From contig NZ_JACGWS010000001.1 of assembly GCF_014397005.1 (NCBI RefSeq), forward strand, positions 248,001 through 312,000: a stretch of 64,000 nt of DNA, written 5' to 3'. This DNA comes from Kordia aestuariivivens. Lineage in GTDB: Bacteria > Bacteroidota > Bacteroidia > Flavobacteriales > Flavobacteriaceae. The position numbers were made by a program, and so were the translations under genes. Shown one piece after another: positions 44,008-51,690 of the stretch; position 1 is the stretch's first letter; the number at the start of each line of letters is the position of its first letter. The notes below the pieces were generated by a model, which was not told the DNA's origin, did not search any database, and saw only the letters and a list, made by a program, of their open reading frames with translations.

Positions 44008-44574
44008 ATGAAAAAAAGAGTTTTGTACAGTTTAGTAGCAGTATTGCTTATTTGTCAATTAGGAATTGCGCAAATAGCACCAGAAGAAAATATTGAGAAG
44101 AAAAATAAAATAGCACAAAAAGATCATCCTAAATTAAAAGGGATGCTTTTAGGTGTTCATGGCGCTAGAGAAACCATGTTTGAAATCGGTTATTTTTATT
44201 ATGATTGGACAGAAATAACTACGGGTAAAATACCTGCCATTGGCGGAGCAGGATATTCAATCTCGACAGAACACTATATAAATCATAATTATATCATTGC
44301 GCCAAAAGCAGCTATTTGGGCAAATTTATTATATCTAAATGTAGGAATCAGTACGCCTTGGTATTTTGATATGGAAAAAAATAATAGCTTGCGCGTACGA
44401 CCAGAAATAGGAGTTGGTTCAGGAAGTTGGAAATTGACGTTTGCTGCAAATATGGCAATCACCAATAAAGACATGCCGAATGTAAGTAAGTATATGGTGT
44501 CCGCAATCTGTTTTCTAAATTTTAATAAGAAAGCAAATGATGTAAAGAGAAAAATAGGTTTCCTTGGCTTGTAA
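44008..44574 (+). CDS. Probable small outer membrane or periplasmic protein
   Basis: 188 residues with a clear signal peptide (1-22, ending IAQ). The remainder shows alternating hydrophobic/aromatic strands (MFEIGYFYYDW, NHNYIIAPKAAIWANLLYLNVGI cut into short strands), consistent with a small beta barrel. No family recognised. It may be cotranscribed with the deacylase-like gene 110 bp upstream or stand alone. Confidence 0.7.
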   Translation: MKKRVLYSLVAVLLICQLGIAQIAPEENIEKKNKIAQKDHPKLKGMLLGVHGARETMFEIGYFYYDWTEITTGKIPAIGGAGYSISTEHYINHNYIIAPKAAIWANLLYLNVGISTPWYFDMEKNNSLRVRPEIGVGSGSWKLTFAANMAITNKDMPNVSKYMVSAICFLNFNKKANDVKRKIGFLGL

Positions 44575-44631
44575 GATTGAATGTTTTATTTGACAGAATA
44601 GTAGGTTTTGCCAATTTTGAAAAAATAACTT

Positions 44632-44700
44632 TGAATACTGAATACTGAATACTGAATACTGAATACTGAATACTGAATACTGAATACTGAATACTGAATA
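44632..44700 (+). repeat. Heptanucleotide repeat (TGAATAC)9.9 touching a start codon
   Basis: Nine complete TGAATAC units plus six bases, with no mismatch, end one base before ATG 44702. The repeat occupies the whole ribosome-binding and leader region of the following gene; no Shine-Dalgarno-like or TAnnTTTG sequence lies between it and the ATG. Tandem arrays of this kind change length by slippage, so it is a candidate expression switch. Confidence 0.95.
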
Positions 44701-44701
44701 A

Positions 44702-45445
44702 ATGAAAAAACTATACTTCATACTACTAATTCTAACGTTCATTTCTTGTGACAAAGAAGATGCGAACGATTGTTTTCAAGCGTCGGGAAGTATCATCACG
44801 GAAGAAGTTCGCGTGAATGATTTCTCTAAAATAGAAGTCAATGAAGGAATTAATCTAGTGATAAAAGATGGCGCAAGTCAAGAAATAATCATAGAATCGG
44901 GCGCAAATCTGATCAATGAAGTAGAAGCAACTGTTATTGGAGACAAGCTATTCTTATTTGACAATAATAACTGCAATTATGTTCGCGATTACGGAATCAC
45001 CACAATTTATGTGACTTCGCCGAACATTACGGAAATTATAAGTAAAACTCAGTTTGAAGTGCGTTCGGACGGAATTTTAACCTATCCAAATCTCACTTTG
45101 ATTTCTGAAAATTTCACCAACGAAAGTGCAGCTTCTGGAAACTTTACATTACAAGTACAAAATCAGGAACTAAATATTTTGTTCAATAACTTATCGAATC
45201 TATTCATTTCAGGAAGTACTGATATTTTTGACATCAATTTTCCTGGTGGAAATTCACGCGTAGAAGCCCAAAATTTTGCAGCAAATGCAGTTTCTATCTT
45301 CTCTCGTGGAAGTAATGATATCATTATCAATCCACAGTTGGAACTTTCGGGAGACATCTTTGGAACTGGTGATGTAATTGCGGTAAATCGTCCGCCAATC
45401 ATAGCACTTACGGCGCATTACACAGGGCAGCTTATTTTCGAATAA
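44702..45445 (+). CDS. Head GIN domain (DUF2807) lipoprotein
   Basis: 247 residues; lipoprotein signal with FISC (Cys16). The body is a right-handed parallel beta structure typical of the head GIN domain (DUF2807): VNDFSKIEVNEGINLVI at ~38-54, repeated GIxLxI-like strands, and SGDIFGTGDVIAV near the end. The family is described as putative autotransporter-adhesin head-like, so surface binding is a reasonable guess. Its start codon follows directly on the (TGAATAC)n array, so its expression may vary between cells. Confidence 0.82.
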   Translation: MKKLYFILLILTFISCDKEDANDCFQASGSIITEEVRVNDFSKIEVNEGINLVIKDGASQEIIIESGANLINEVEATVIGDKLFLFDNNNCNYVRDYGITTIYVTSPNITEIISKTQFEVRSDGILTYPNLTLISENFTNESAASGNFTLQVQNQELNILFNNLSNLFISGSTDIFDINFPGGNSRVEAQNFAANAVSIFSRGSNDIIINPQLELSGDIFGTGDVIAVNRPPIIALTAHYTGQLIFE

Positions 45446-45609
45446 TCGACTCATTATTAGCATTATATCTCTTTTTGAAAATTGTTTTATTAAGGATTGT
45501 AAAATTTAATTTTTACTACCTTCAGTTTAAGAACCAAAGGTTAAGTTTATTGTTTTAGGTGTTTTAACATACTACTTTCATGCTATTATTAATTTAAAAT
45601 TTTAATGTC

Positions 45610-45750
45610 ATGAGAGAAAAAAAAGTAAAAAATTTATTGCTTAGAAAAAAAACAATAAGCATTGTAAATAGCGTAAAAATTAATGGAGGAAAATTGCCAA
45701 CAACAAAACAAACTTCACTTGAGGAAACATTTTGCCTTTGTATTGGATAA
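45610..45750 (+). CDS. Small lanthipeptide-type precursor peptide, 46 aa
   Basis: Leader-like start MREKKVKNLLLRKKTISIV with GG at residues 26-27, followed by a short core of 19 residues (KLPTTKQTSLEETFCLCIG) with two Cys and several Thr/Ser. Smallest and most divergent of the twelve peptides in the window. It is followed by its own terminator, nearly identical to that after the 25203 peptide. Confidence 0.7.
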   Translation: MREKKVKNLLLRKKTISIVNSVKINGGKLPTTKQTSLEETFCLCIG

Positions 45751-45779
45751 AAATAATGTCTATTAATTAGGAATAACAA

Positions 45780-45804
45780 GAGCGAACTTCGGTTCGCTTT
45801 TTTA
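45780..45804 (+). terminator. Terminator after the small peptide
   Basis: AGCGAAC (45781-45787), TTCG loop, GTTCGCT (45792-45798), T-run. It shares its stem and loop with 25471-25496. Confidence 0.9.
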
Positions 45805-45919
45805 TGTGATATTTTGAAGGAATATTAAGATGTGAGAACTTTCAAATGTCAATTCTATACAGTCAAACATACGTGAATTCGTGGAGAGAAAAATAAATTT
45901 CCAAAAGAAACCTACTATT

Positions 45920-46117
45920 TAACGTGAGTTCGATATAACTTATTTTTTAATATACTGTTTATCATATATTTAACTCCAATGTCAAATCGAGCGCAGTCGA
46001 GATTCAATAAAATTATAGTACTTTTTAAGCTTCTCGACTGCGCTCGAAGTGACAAAATGCTAATTTTATTGCGTTTGGCAGTTTATATTGACGATTTCTT
46101 ATGTCGAACTCACGTTA
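45920..46117. repeat. MITE-like element with AACGTGAGTTCGATATAA inverted ends
   Basis: Left end AACGTGAGTTCGATATAA (45921-45938); right end is its inverted copy with one change (TTATGTCGAACTCACGTT, 46099-46116). Inside is a second inverted pair, TCGAGCGCAGTCGAGA (45988-46003) and TCTCGACTGCGCTCGA (46032-46047), so the whole ~200 bp can fold into a nested cruciform. The right end includes the stop codon of the leftward gene at 46115. No coding capacity. The left end is identical to that of the element at 12418. Confidence 0.85.
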
Positions 46118-46432
46118 TTTAATAACATTTAGAACATAGGCGCAAGCTGTTAAAAACCAAAAAAGGATCAATAAGCAAATACAAATATGTACTAAAAAAG
46201 AAAATCTCCTTTTCCAAAACGTAAACTCAGTTGTTCCTCTGTGATAAAAATACATGCCTGAAAAACCAAGTGTACTGAATGCGCAAAAAATTGCTCCAAA
46301 CAAAAATGAAAAAGTTCTATTTGCTCCTTCAGGTTTAAGTAAAATTAAAAGAATGGAAATACAAACTAATGCCACATTAATCTGTGCATAACGAAATGAT
46401 CTCGTTGAGTTTATTAAAGTATATTTTTCCAT
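46115..46432 (-). CDS. Small membrane protein of unknown function
   Basis: 105 residues with three hydrophobic segments (~17-31, 41-63 and 80-102). No motif recognised. The stop codon TAA lies within the terminal repeat of the MITE-like element, so the last residue(s) may have been fixed by the insertion. Single leftward gene. Confidence 0.65.
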   Translation of the reverse strand: MEKYTLINSTRSFRYAQINVALVCISILLILLKPEGANRTFSFLFGAIFCAFSTLGFSGMYFYHRGTTEFTFWKRRFSFLVHICICLLILFWFLTACAYVLNVIK

Positions 46433-46660
46433 TAAAAGAAGTTTTATAGCACTTTAAATATAGTAAAAATACTTCAATTAAATAGCGTGTGTTGAAAACT
46501 CAATAAAGTATAGATATTCTGAAAATAATTCGAGAATTCGTAACAAACCAAACAAGCAGAAAAACGAAAAAACAGAAAAACAAATCAACAAAAAAGTAGT
46601 AATCCAACAATCTAAGAGCGAAGCGATCGAAAAGCAAAGCAGTCTAAAAGCATAGCGAAT

Positions 46661-47557
46661 CTAAGAAGCCGTCAACTCTCTAAACAAACTCTCTAAATTT
46701 TTATTCTTAGGATTAATTTGCAATGCTTTCAATTCATTATCATGCGCAAAATCAAATACAGTCGAACGCATATCTTTTGTCGTGTCAAACGTAAGTTCAT
46801 AGACCAAACCATGTGTATTCACAACTTGTGTCACATGCGGAATCTGTTCAAGTAAAACATCTTCAATACGGTAATCGAACTCAACTTCAATTACCTGTTG
46901 TTGATCTTTCTGAAGTTTTGCTAATGTAGTATCAGCAACAATTTCTCCTTTATTAATAATAATCACGCGATCGCAAATAGCTTCTACTTCTTGCATAATA
47001 TGTGTGGAAAGAAAAATAGTTTTCTCTTTTCCAATCGAAGTAATCAAATTTCGAATCTCTGTCAATTGATTCGGATCTAAACCTGTTGTGGGTTCATCCA
47101 AAATCAACACTTCCGGATCGTGCAATAAGGCATTTGCCAAACCAACACGCTGACGATATCCTTTTGACAATTCACTAATCTTTTTATGAGCTTCTGGCGA
47201 AAGCCCTGTCATTTTGATTACTTCATCAATACGTGACTTTGCTACTTTGTGTACATTCGCGCTAAACGCTAAATATTCACGCACATGCATATCCAAATAC
47301 AACGGATTGTGCTCAGGAAGATACCCAACACTCTTTTGTACATTTCGTGCATTAGCAATCGTATCAAACTCGTTCACAACGGCATTTCCCGAAGTCGCCT
47401 TCAAATAGGTCGTCAATATTTTCATCATGGTAGACTTTCCAGCACCATTTGGGCCTAAAAAACCAACAATTTCTCCTTTAGCAACACGAAAAGAAACTGC
47501 ATTCAATGCTTTTTGTTCGCCATAAATTTTAGTGATATTTTCTACTACAATAGACAT
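46661..47557 (-). CDS. gldA: Gliding-motility ABC transporter ATP-binding protein GldA
   Basis: 298 residues. Walker A GPNGAGKST (~36-44), Q-loop region followed by GYLPEHNPLYLDMHVREYL, ABC signature LSKGYRQRVGLANALLHDPEV and Walker B LILDEPT, and the H-loop in FLSTHIMQEVEAICDR. The length and the PEHNPLY stretch fit GldA, the ATPase that works with membrane components GldF and GldG in flavobacterial gliding. Those partners are not adjacent here. The gene is leftward and lies next to a low-complexity AAC/GAAAAAC-rich tract at its 3' end. Confidence 0.88.
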   Translation of the reverse strand: MSIVVENITKIYGEQKALNAVSFRVAKGEIVGFLGPNGAGKSTMMKILTTYLKATSGNAVVNEFDTIANARNVQKSVGYLPEHNPLYLDMHVREYLAFSANVHKVAKSRIDEVIKMTGLSPEAHKKISELSKGYRQRVGLANALLHDPEVLILDEPTTGLDPNQLTEIRNLITSIGKEKTIFLSTHIMQEVEAICDRVIIINKGEIVADTTLAKLQKDQQQVIEVEFDYRIEDVLLEQIPHVTQVVNTHGLVYELTFDTTKDMRSTVFDFAHDNELKALQINPKNKNLESLFRELTAS

Positions 47558-47727
47558 GTTCAGGAATTAGAGATTCAAAATTACATAAATTTTCATCAGT
47601 ATTTTGCATCATTAAATCAAATAAAAACAAAAAATACGATGGTTTACTGATAAAAACGTTTTTCTTCAAAAAATATTGGAAAACGATTTTGATTACAAAA
47701 ATTAATCTATACATTAGCTAAACATAA

Positions 47728-47817
47728 ATGGAAACAACGATGTTTAAAGCAAACTATTTTTGGCAAGGTTATTTTTACTTTTTCTACAGAAAAAAGTTGG
47801 AACTCCTTGTTATATAG
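47728..47817 (+). CDS. Aromatic leader peptide (attenuator of the pheA operon)
   Basis: 29-codon ORF from ATG 47728 containing YFWQGYFYFFY at codons 10-20: nine of eleven codons are Phe, Tyr or Trp. Right after them, TTGGAACT (47797-47804) can pair, with one wobble, with AGTTCCGA (47852-47859), the 5' arm of the following terminator. This is a PheL/TrpL-like ribosome-mediated attenuator: stalling for lack of aromatic aminoacyl-tRNA would leave TTGGAACT free to prevent termination. The first downstream gene is prephenate dehydratase, which fits perfectly. Confidence 0.9.
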   Translation: METTMFKANYFWQGYFYFFYRKKLELLVI

Positions 47818-47850
47818 TTTAGTGTAAACAAACTCAAAACATATCAAAGT

Positions 47851-47882
47851 AAGTTCCGAAATATATTCGGAACTTTTTTTTT
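47851..47882 (+). terminator. Attenuator terminator of the aromatic operon
   Basis: AAGTTCCGAA (47851-47860) and TTCGGAACTT (47866-47875), loop ATATA, then nine T. It lies 33 bases after the stop of the aromatic leader ORF. Confidence 0.95.
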
Positions 47883-47954
47883 GGATAAAAATTAAAAAAA
47901 GAGATGTTATATGTAATTAGGGTAATGTGAATTTTATATAAAAACTAAACGGTT

Positions 47955-48190
47955 TTTCTTTTTCCGCAGTGTAGTAATTCTTTTCGTTAAGAATTTTTGA
48001 AACCTTGGAAAAAATTTAGAAAATAATTGCGGTTCTAGTTTTTCAGAGAAAAAACTAGAAACACCTCTGGAAAAAGCGCCTTTTCTTTTGTTTCTTTTCT
48101 TTGGGCGAGCAAAGAAAACGAAATTGAAGATTCATAAGTTCCTTAATTTTAAAATAGAAATGACACGAACTAAAATAAAAAACTAAAATT
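47955..48190 (+). repeat. Dispersed ~240-bp repeat with conserved hairpin, copy 2
   Basis: Shares TTCCGCAGTGTAGTA, TTTTCGTTAAGAATTTTTGA, CCTTGGAAAAAATTTAGAAA, CACCTCTGGAAA and GCGAGCAAAGAAAA with the copies at 12418-12788 (reverse) and 56530-56775. Hairpin TTCTAGTTTTT/AAAAACTAGAA at 48033-48060. In this copy the last two modules come in the opposite order from the other two copies. It sits in the transcribed leader between the aromatic attenuator and pheA. Confidence 0.85.
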
Positions 48191-48262
48191 GAATACTTTT
48201 TGAGAAGTATTTTGATTAAAAATTATATCAAATAAACCTTTTAAGGTGAAGTATATAGACGA

Positions 48263-49093
48263 ATGAAAAAAACAATTGCCATACAAGGAATTCAAGGTTC
48301 CAACCATCACAAAGTAGCACAAGCGTATTTCGGAGACGAAGTACAATTGGACGAATGTCTATCTTTTGATGCGTTAGTACATAGCTTGATGCATGGAAAA
48401 TGCAACTACGCAATCATGGCATTGGAAAATACCATTGCAGGTTCTATCATTCCAAACTATGCATTAATTGATGCAAATAACATTCACATCAATGGTGAAT
48501 ATTACCTAAACATTCATCATCATTTAATGGCGTTGCCAAATCAAACCATTCAAGATATTACGGAAGTTTGTTCGCATCCGATGGCGTTGTTGCAGTGTAA
48601 AGAATTCTTTAAGCAATATCCACAAATCAAATTGGTAGAAGATGTAGATACGGCAGCAGTTGCACAAAAAATAGAACAACAACAACTAAAAGGAATTGCG
48701 GCAATTGCTACAAAAACTGCAGCGGAACTCTTCAATTTAGAAATTCTTTCAGGAGAAATTCAAACGATCAAAACCAATGCGACACGTTTTGTAATTCTAC
48801 AAAAAGAAAAGCCAACGAACGGAATTGATCAAATAGACAAAGCATCCTTACGATTTGAATTAGATCACAAAAGAGGAAGTTTAGCAACCATACTCAATGT
48901 TATGAGCGATTGCAAACTCAACCTAACCAAAATACAATCCTTACCAATTATAGAAACACCTTGGAAATATGCCTTTTTCGTAGATGTTACGTTTGAATCG
49001 TATGAAAACTATACCAAAGCAATCTCCATATTGGAAATAATGACGACAAGTTTAAAAGTGTTAGGAACCTACAAAAACCAACGAAACTCATGA
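48263..49093 (+). CDS. pheA: Prephenate dehydratase
   Basis: 276 residues. Converts prephenate to phenylpyruvate on the way to Phe. N-terminal periplasmic-binding-like catalytic domain (1-~185) with IQGIQGSNHHKVA, ALENTIAGSI (~53-62) and the catalytic TRF in NATRFVIL (~173-180); C-terminal ACT domain (~193-272) with RGSLATILNVMS (GALxxxL-like) and KIQSLPI in place of the usual ESRP motif, so Phe binding may be altered. No chorismate mutase is fused; that activity is on the last gene of the operon. The ATG 48263 start is used. The next gene overlaps by 4 bp. Confidence 0.93.
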   Translation: MKKTIAIQGIQGSNHHKVAQAYFGDEVQLDECLSFDALVHSLMHGKCNYAIMALENTIAGSIIPNYALIDANNIHINGEYYLNIHHHLMALPNQTIQDITEVCSHPMALLQCKEFFKQYPQIKLVEDVDTAAVAQKIEQQQLKGIAAIATKTAAELFNLEILSGEIQTIKTNATRFVILQKEKPTNGIDQIDKASLRFELDHKRGSLATILNVMSDCKLNLTKIQSLPIIETPWKYAFFVDVTFESYENYTKAISILEIMTTSLKVLGTYKNQRNS

Positions 49094-50235
49094 TTCCTGC
49101 AAAACGCATACATACGGTTGAAGAATACTATTTCTCTAAAAAATTACGAGAAGTACGCGGATTAATAGCGGCTGGAAAACCGATCATCAATCTCGGAATC
49201 GGAAGCCCCGATTTGCAACCGCCAACAGTTGTAGTAGACGCTTTAGAAGCAAGTTTACACGACGATACAGCACACAAATACCAAAGCTACCAGGGAATTC
49301 CTGAGCTGAGAAATGCCATTGCAGATTTCTATCAGAAAAATTACAATGTTGCGTTAAACGCGAATGATGAAGTCTTACCATTAATGGGAAGCAAAGAAGG
49401 AATCATGCACATTTCCATGGTATATTTAGATGAAGGCGATGAGGTATTAATTGCAAATCCGAGTTATCCAACCTACACTTCGGTAACGAAACTATTAGGC
49501 GCAATTCCAAAATATTACAACCTAAAAGCAGCGAACAATTGGTTGCCCGATTTGGCACAATTAGAACAGCAAGACTTAAGCAAAGTAAAACTGATGTGGG
49601 TCAACTATCCGCACATGCCAACAGGCGCAAAAGCAACGAAAGCGTTCTTTGAAAACTTGATTGTTTTTGCAAAAAAGCATCAAATCCTGATTATCAATGA
49701 CAATCCATACAGTTTCATTCTCAACGAGGAACCGTTGAGTATTCTAGCAATTGATGGTGCAAAAGATGTGGCTTTAGAATTAAATTCACTCAGTAAATCG
49801 TTCAATATGGCAGGTTGGCGTACAGGAATGGTGATGGGAAAAGCGGAACACATTCAACACGTATTAAAAGTAAAAAGTAATATGGATTCGGGCATGTTTT
49901 ACGGAATCCAAAAAGGCGCAATCCAAGCATTGGCAAGTTCCAAAGAATGGTTTGCAACGCTCAATAAAATATATGAAAAACGCCGTAAACTTGTTTGGGA
50001 ATTGGCGACAAAATTGAATTGTGTATATGATGAGGAAACGGCAGGAATGTTTGTGTGGGCAAAACTACCTGCAACCAATGAACTAACCTCAGAAGAATTC
50101 ATAGACAAATTACTCTATGAAAAAGATGTATTCATCACGCCAGGAAGCATATTTGGGACACAAGGAGAAGGTTATGTACGTTTTTCATTATGTGTAACCG
50201 AAGCAAAAATAAAAGAAGTCATCAATAGAATGTAA
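49090..50235 (+). CDS. Class I/II pyridoxal-phosphate aminotransferase, probably aromatic
   Basis: 381 residues. Fold type I aminotransferase with NLGIGSPDLQPP (~31-42), the Asn/Asp PLP contacts in MWVNYPHMPTGA and INDNPYSF, and the PLP-Lys motif SLSKSFNMAGWRTG (~233-246). It would transaminate phenylpyruvate and 4-hydroxyphenylpyruvate, judging by its position between prephenate dehydratase and prephenate dehydrogenase; sequence alone would also fit other amino acids. Start overlaps the pheA stop (ATGA). Confidence 0.88.
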   Translation: MIPAKRIHTVEEYYFSKKLREVRGLIAAGKPIINLGIGSPDLQPPTVVVDALEASLHDDTAHKYQSYQGIPELRNAIADFYQKNYNVALNANDEVLPLMGSKEGIMHISMVYLDEGDEVLIANPSYPTYTSVTKLLGAIPKYYNLKAANNWLPDLAQLEQQDLSKVKLMWVNYPHMPTGAKATKAFFENLIVFAKKHQILIINDNPYSFILNEEPLSILAIDGAKDVALELNSLSKSFNMAGWRTGMVMGKAEHIQHVLKVKSNMDSGMFYGIQKGAIQALASSKEWFATLNKIYEKRRKLVWELATKLNCVYDEETAGMFVWAKLPATNELTSEEFIDKLLYEKDVFITPGSIFGTQGEGYVRFSLCVTEAKIKEVINRM

Positions 50236-50236
50236 T

Positions 50237-50614
50237 ATGAAGCAAAAAATAGAAATCATACACGCGTACATTAATGCGTACAATGCATTTGATATTTCAG
50301 GAATGTTGAAAGATTTGCATGCAGATATTGTTTTTGAAAACTATGCATCAGAAACATTGACACTCGCAACCCAAGGAATTGAAGAATTTGAAGCGCAAGC
50401 TAAAAAAGCAGCATTACTATTTGAATCCAGAATGCAGCGAATTGTTGATATTTCAAAAAATGAAAAAGAAGTTGTTGTTGCTATTAACTATCAAGGCATA
50501 GTAGCAGTAGACCTGTCTGAAGAAATAAAAAAAGGAGCGGAAATTACATTGAATGGTAAAAGTGTCTTCTCTTTTAAAGATCAAAAAATAAGTAAAATCA
50601 TAGATATTAGTTAA
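50237..50614 (+). CDS. NTF2-like (SnoaL-type) small protein inside the aromatic operon
   Basis: 125 residues, cone-shaped alpha+beta fold of the nuclear transport factor 2 superfamily: YINAYNAFDISGMLKDLHADIVF at 12-34 (kept here as key residues AYNAFD and HADIVFE) and a terminal GKSVFSFKDQKISKI strand pair. Starts 1 bp after the aminotransferase stop and ends 1 bp before tyrA, so it is translated with them. Its role in aromatic synthesis is unknown; it may bind a small molecule or isomerise one. Confidence 0.8.
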   Translation: MKQKIEIIHAYINAYNAFDISGMLKDLHADIVFENYASETLTLATQGIEEFEAQAKKAALLFESRMQRIVDISKNEKEVVVAINYQGIVAVDLSEEIKKGAEITLNGKSVFSFKDQKISKIIDIS

Positions 50615-50615
50615 C

Positions 50616-51464
50616 ATGAACGTATACATCATAGGAATCGGACTCATTGGCGGAAGCATGTCGTTAGATATTCAAGAAAAATATCCAGCAGCTGTGATGT
50701 ACGGAATTGACACAAACGATGCACATTTAGAAGAAGCACTGCAAAGACAGCTCATTCATAAAAAAGCAACCGTTTCGAGCATGCAAAATGCTGATATTGT
50801 CATCATCACGATTCCGGTACACGTATCAATTGATATTATTACGGAAGTTTTAAATACAATTAGTGACGATACGTTGGTTATTGATGCTGGTTCAACCAAA
50901 GAAAAAATATGTAAAAGCATAGAAACGCATCCAAAGCGAAGAAACTTTTTGGCAGCGCATCCAATTGCAGGAACTGAATTTTCTGGACCCAAAGCAGCGA
51001 TCAATGGTTTATTTGCAGGCAAAACGAATATTATATGCGAAGTTGAAAAAACAGCATTTACACTGCAAGAAAAAGCATTAGAACTATTCAAACACTTAGG
51101 CATGCGCATTCGATATATGGATCCGAAATCGCATGACAAACACATTGCATACGTATCACATCTATCGCACATAAGTGCATTTATGTTAGGAAAAACAGTC
51201 ATTGAAAAAGAAAAAAACGAACGTGATATTTTCGATTTGGCAGGCAGTGGATTTGCTTCCACAGTGCGTTTGGCAAAAAGTTCGCCAGCGATGTGGACAC
51301 CAATATTTGAGCAAAACAAAACAAACGTCATTGAAACATTAGACGAATACATTGCCAATTTGCAAGAATTCAAAGCATTGATGGTACAAGATAATTTTGA
51401 GGGAATCTATAAAGAAATGGAAAATACGAATCACATTAAAAAAATATTAAACGGAATCAAATAA
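50616..51464 (+). CDS. tyrA: Prephenate dehydrogenase
   Basis: 282 residues. NAD-binding GIGLIGGSMSLDI at the N-terminus, DAGSTKEKI (~90-98), the conserved HPIAGTEFSG (~113-122) with catalytic His, and SHLSHISAFML (~181-191). Oxidises prephenate to 4-hydroxyphenylpyruvate for Tyr. Monofunctional. Followed by the GGGCGTT dispersed element, then the last gene of the operon. Confidence 0.95.
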   Translation: MNVYIIGIGLIGGSMSLDIQEKYPAAVMYGIDTNDAHLEEALQRQLIHKKATVSSMQNADIVIITIPVHVSIDIITEVLNTISDDTLVIDAGSTKEKICKSIETHPKRRNFLAAHPIAGTEFSGPKAAINGLFAGKTNIICEVEKTAFTLQEKALELFKHLGMRIRYMDPKSHDKHIAYVSHLSHISAFMLGKTVIEKEKNERDIFDLAGSGFASTVRLAKSSPAMWTPIFEQNKTNVIETLDEYIANLQEFKALMVQDNFEGIYKEMENTNHIKKILNGIK

Positions 51465-51470
51465 CAATAA

Positions 51471-51582
51471 TTAGGGCGTTTCCAAGAAGCACACTTCGAG
51501 AAAACCTCAGTGTGCCTCTTGGTCGGGCTATCCGCTGTATCTCCCGAGAAAATCGGGAGGATGCCGCTGCTATCCCTAACGC
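51471..51582 (+). repeat. GGGCGTT...TAACGC dispersed element, copy 3
   Basis: Begins TTAGGGCGTT, has a long stem CCAAGAAGCACACT/AGTGTGCCTCTTGG, continues GTCGGGCTATCCGCTGTATC, stem CTCCCGA/TCGGGAG, and ends GCTATCCCTAACGC. It sits in the transcribed spacer between tyrA and the next operon gene. Confidence 0.85.
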
Positions 51583-51690
51583 GGAAGTTCCCACGAAAGT
51601 GGAAATCCCAAAGAACCAATATAATAATGAATAATATGCGTGTCTTGAGCTGATCGAAGGATAACGCAAAAAGTAAAAAAAAGAAAAACC

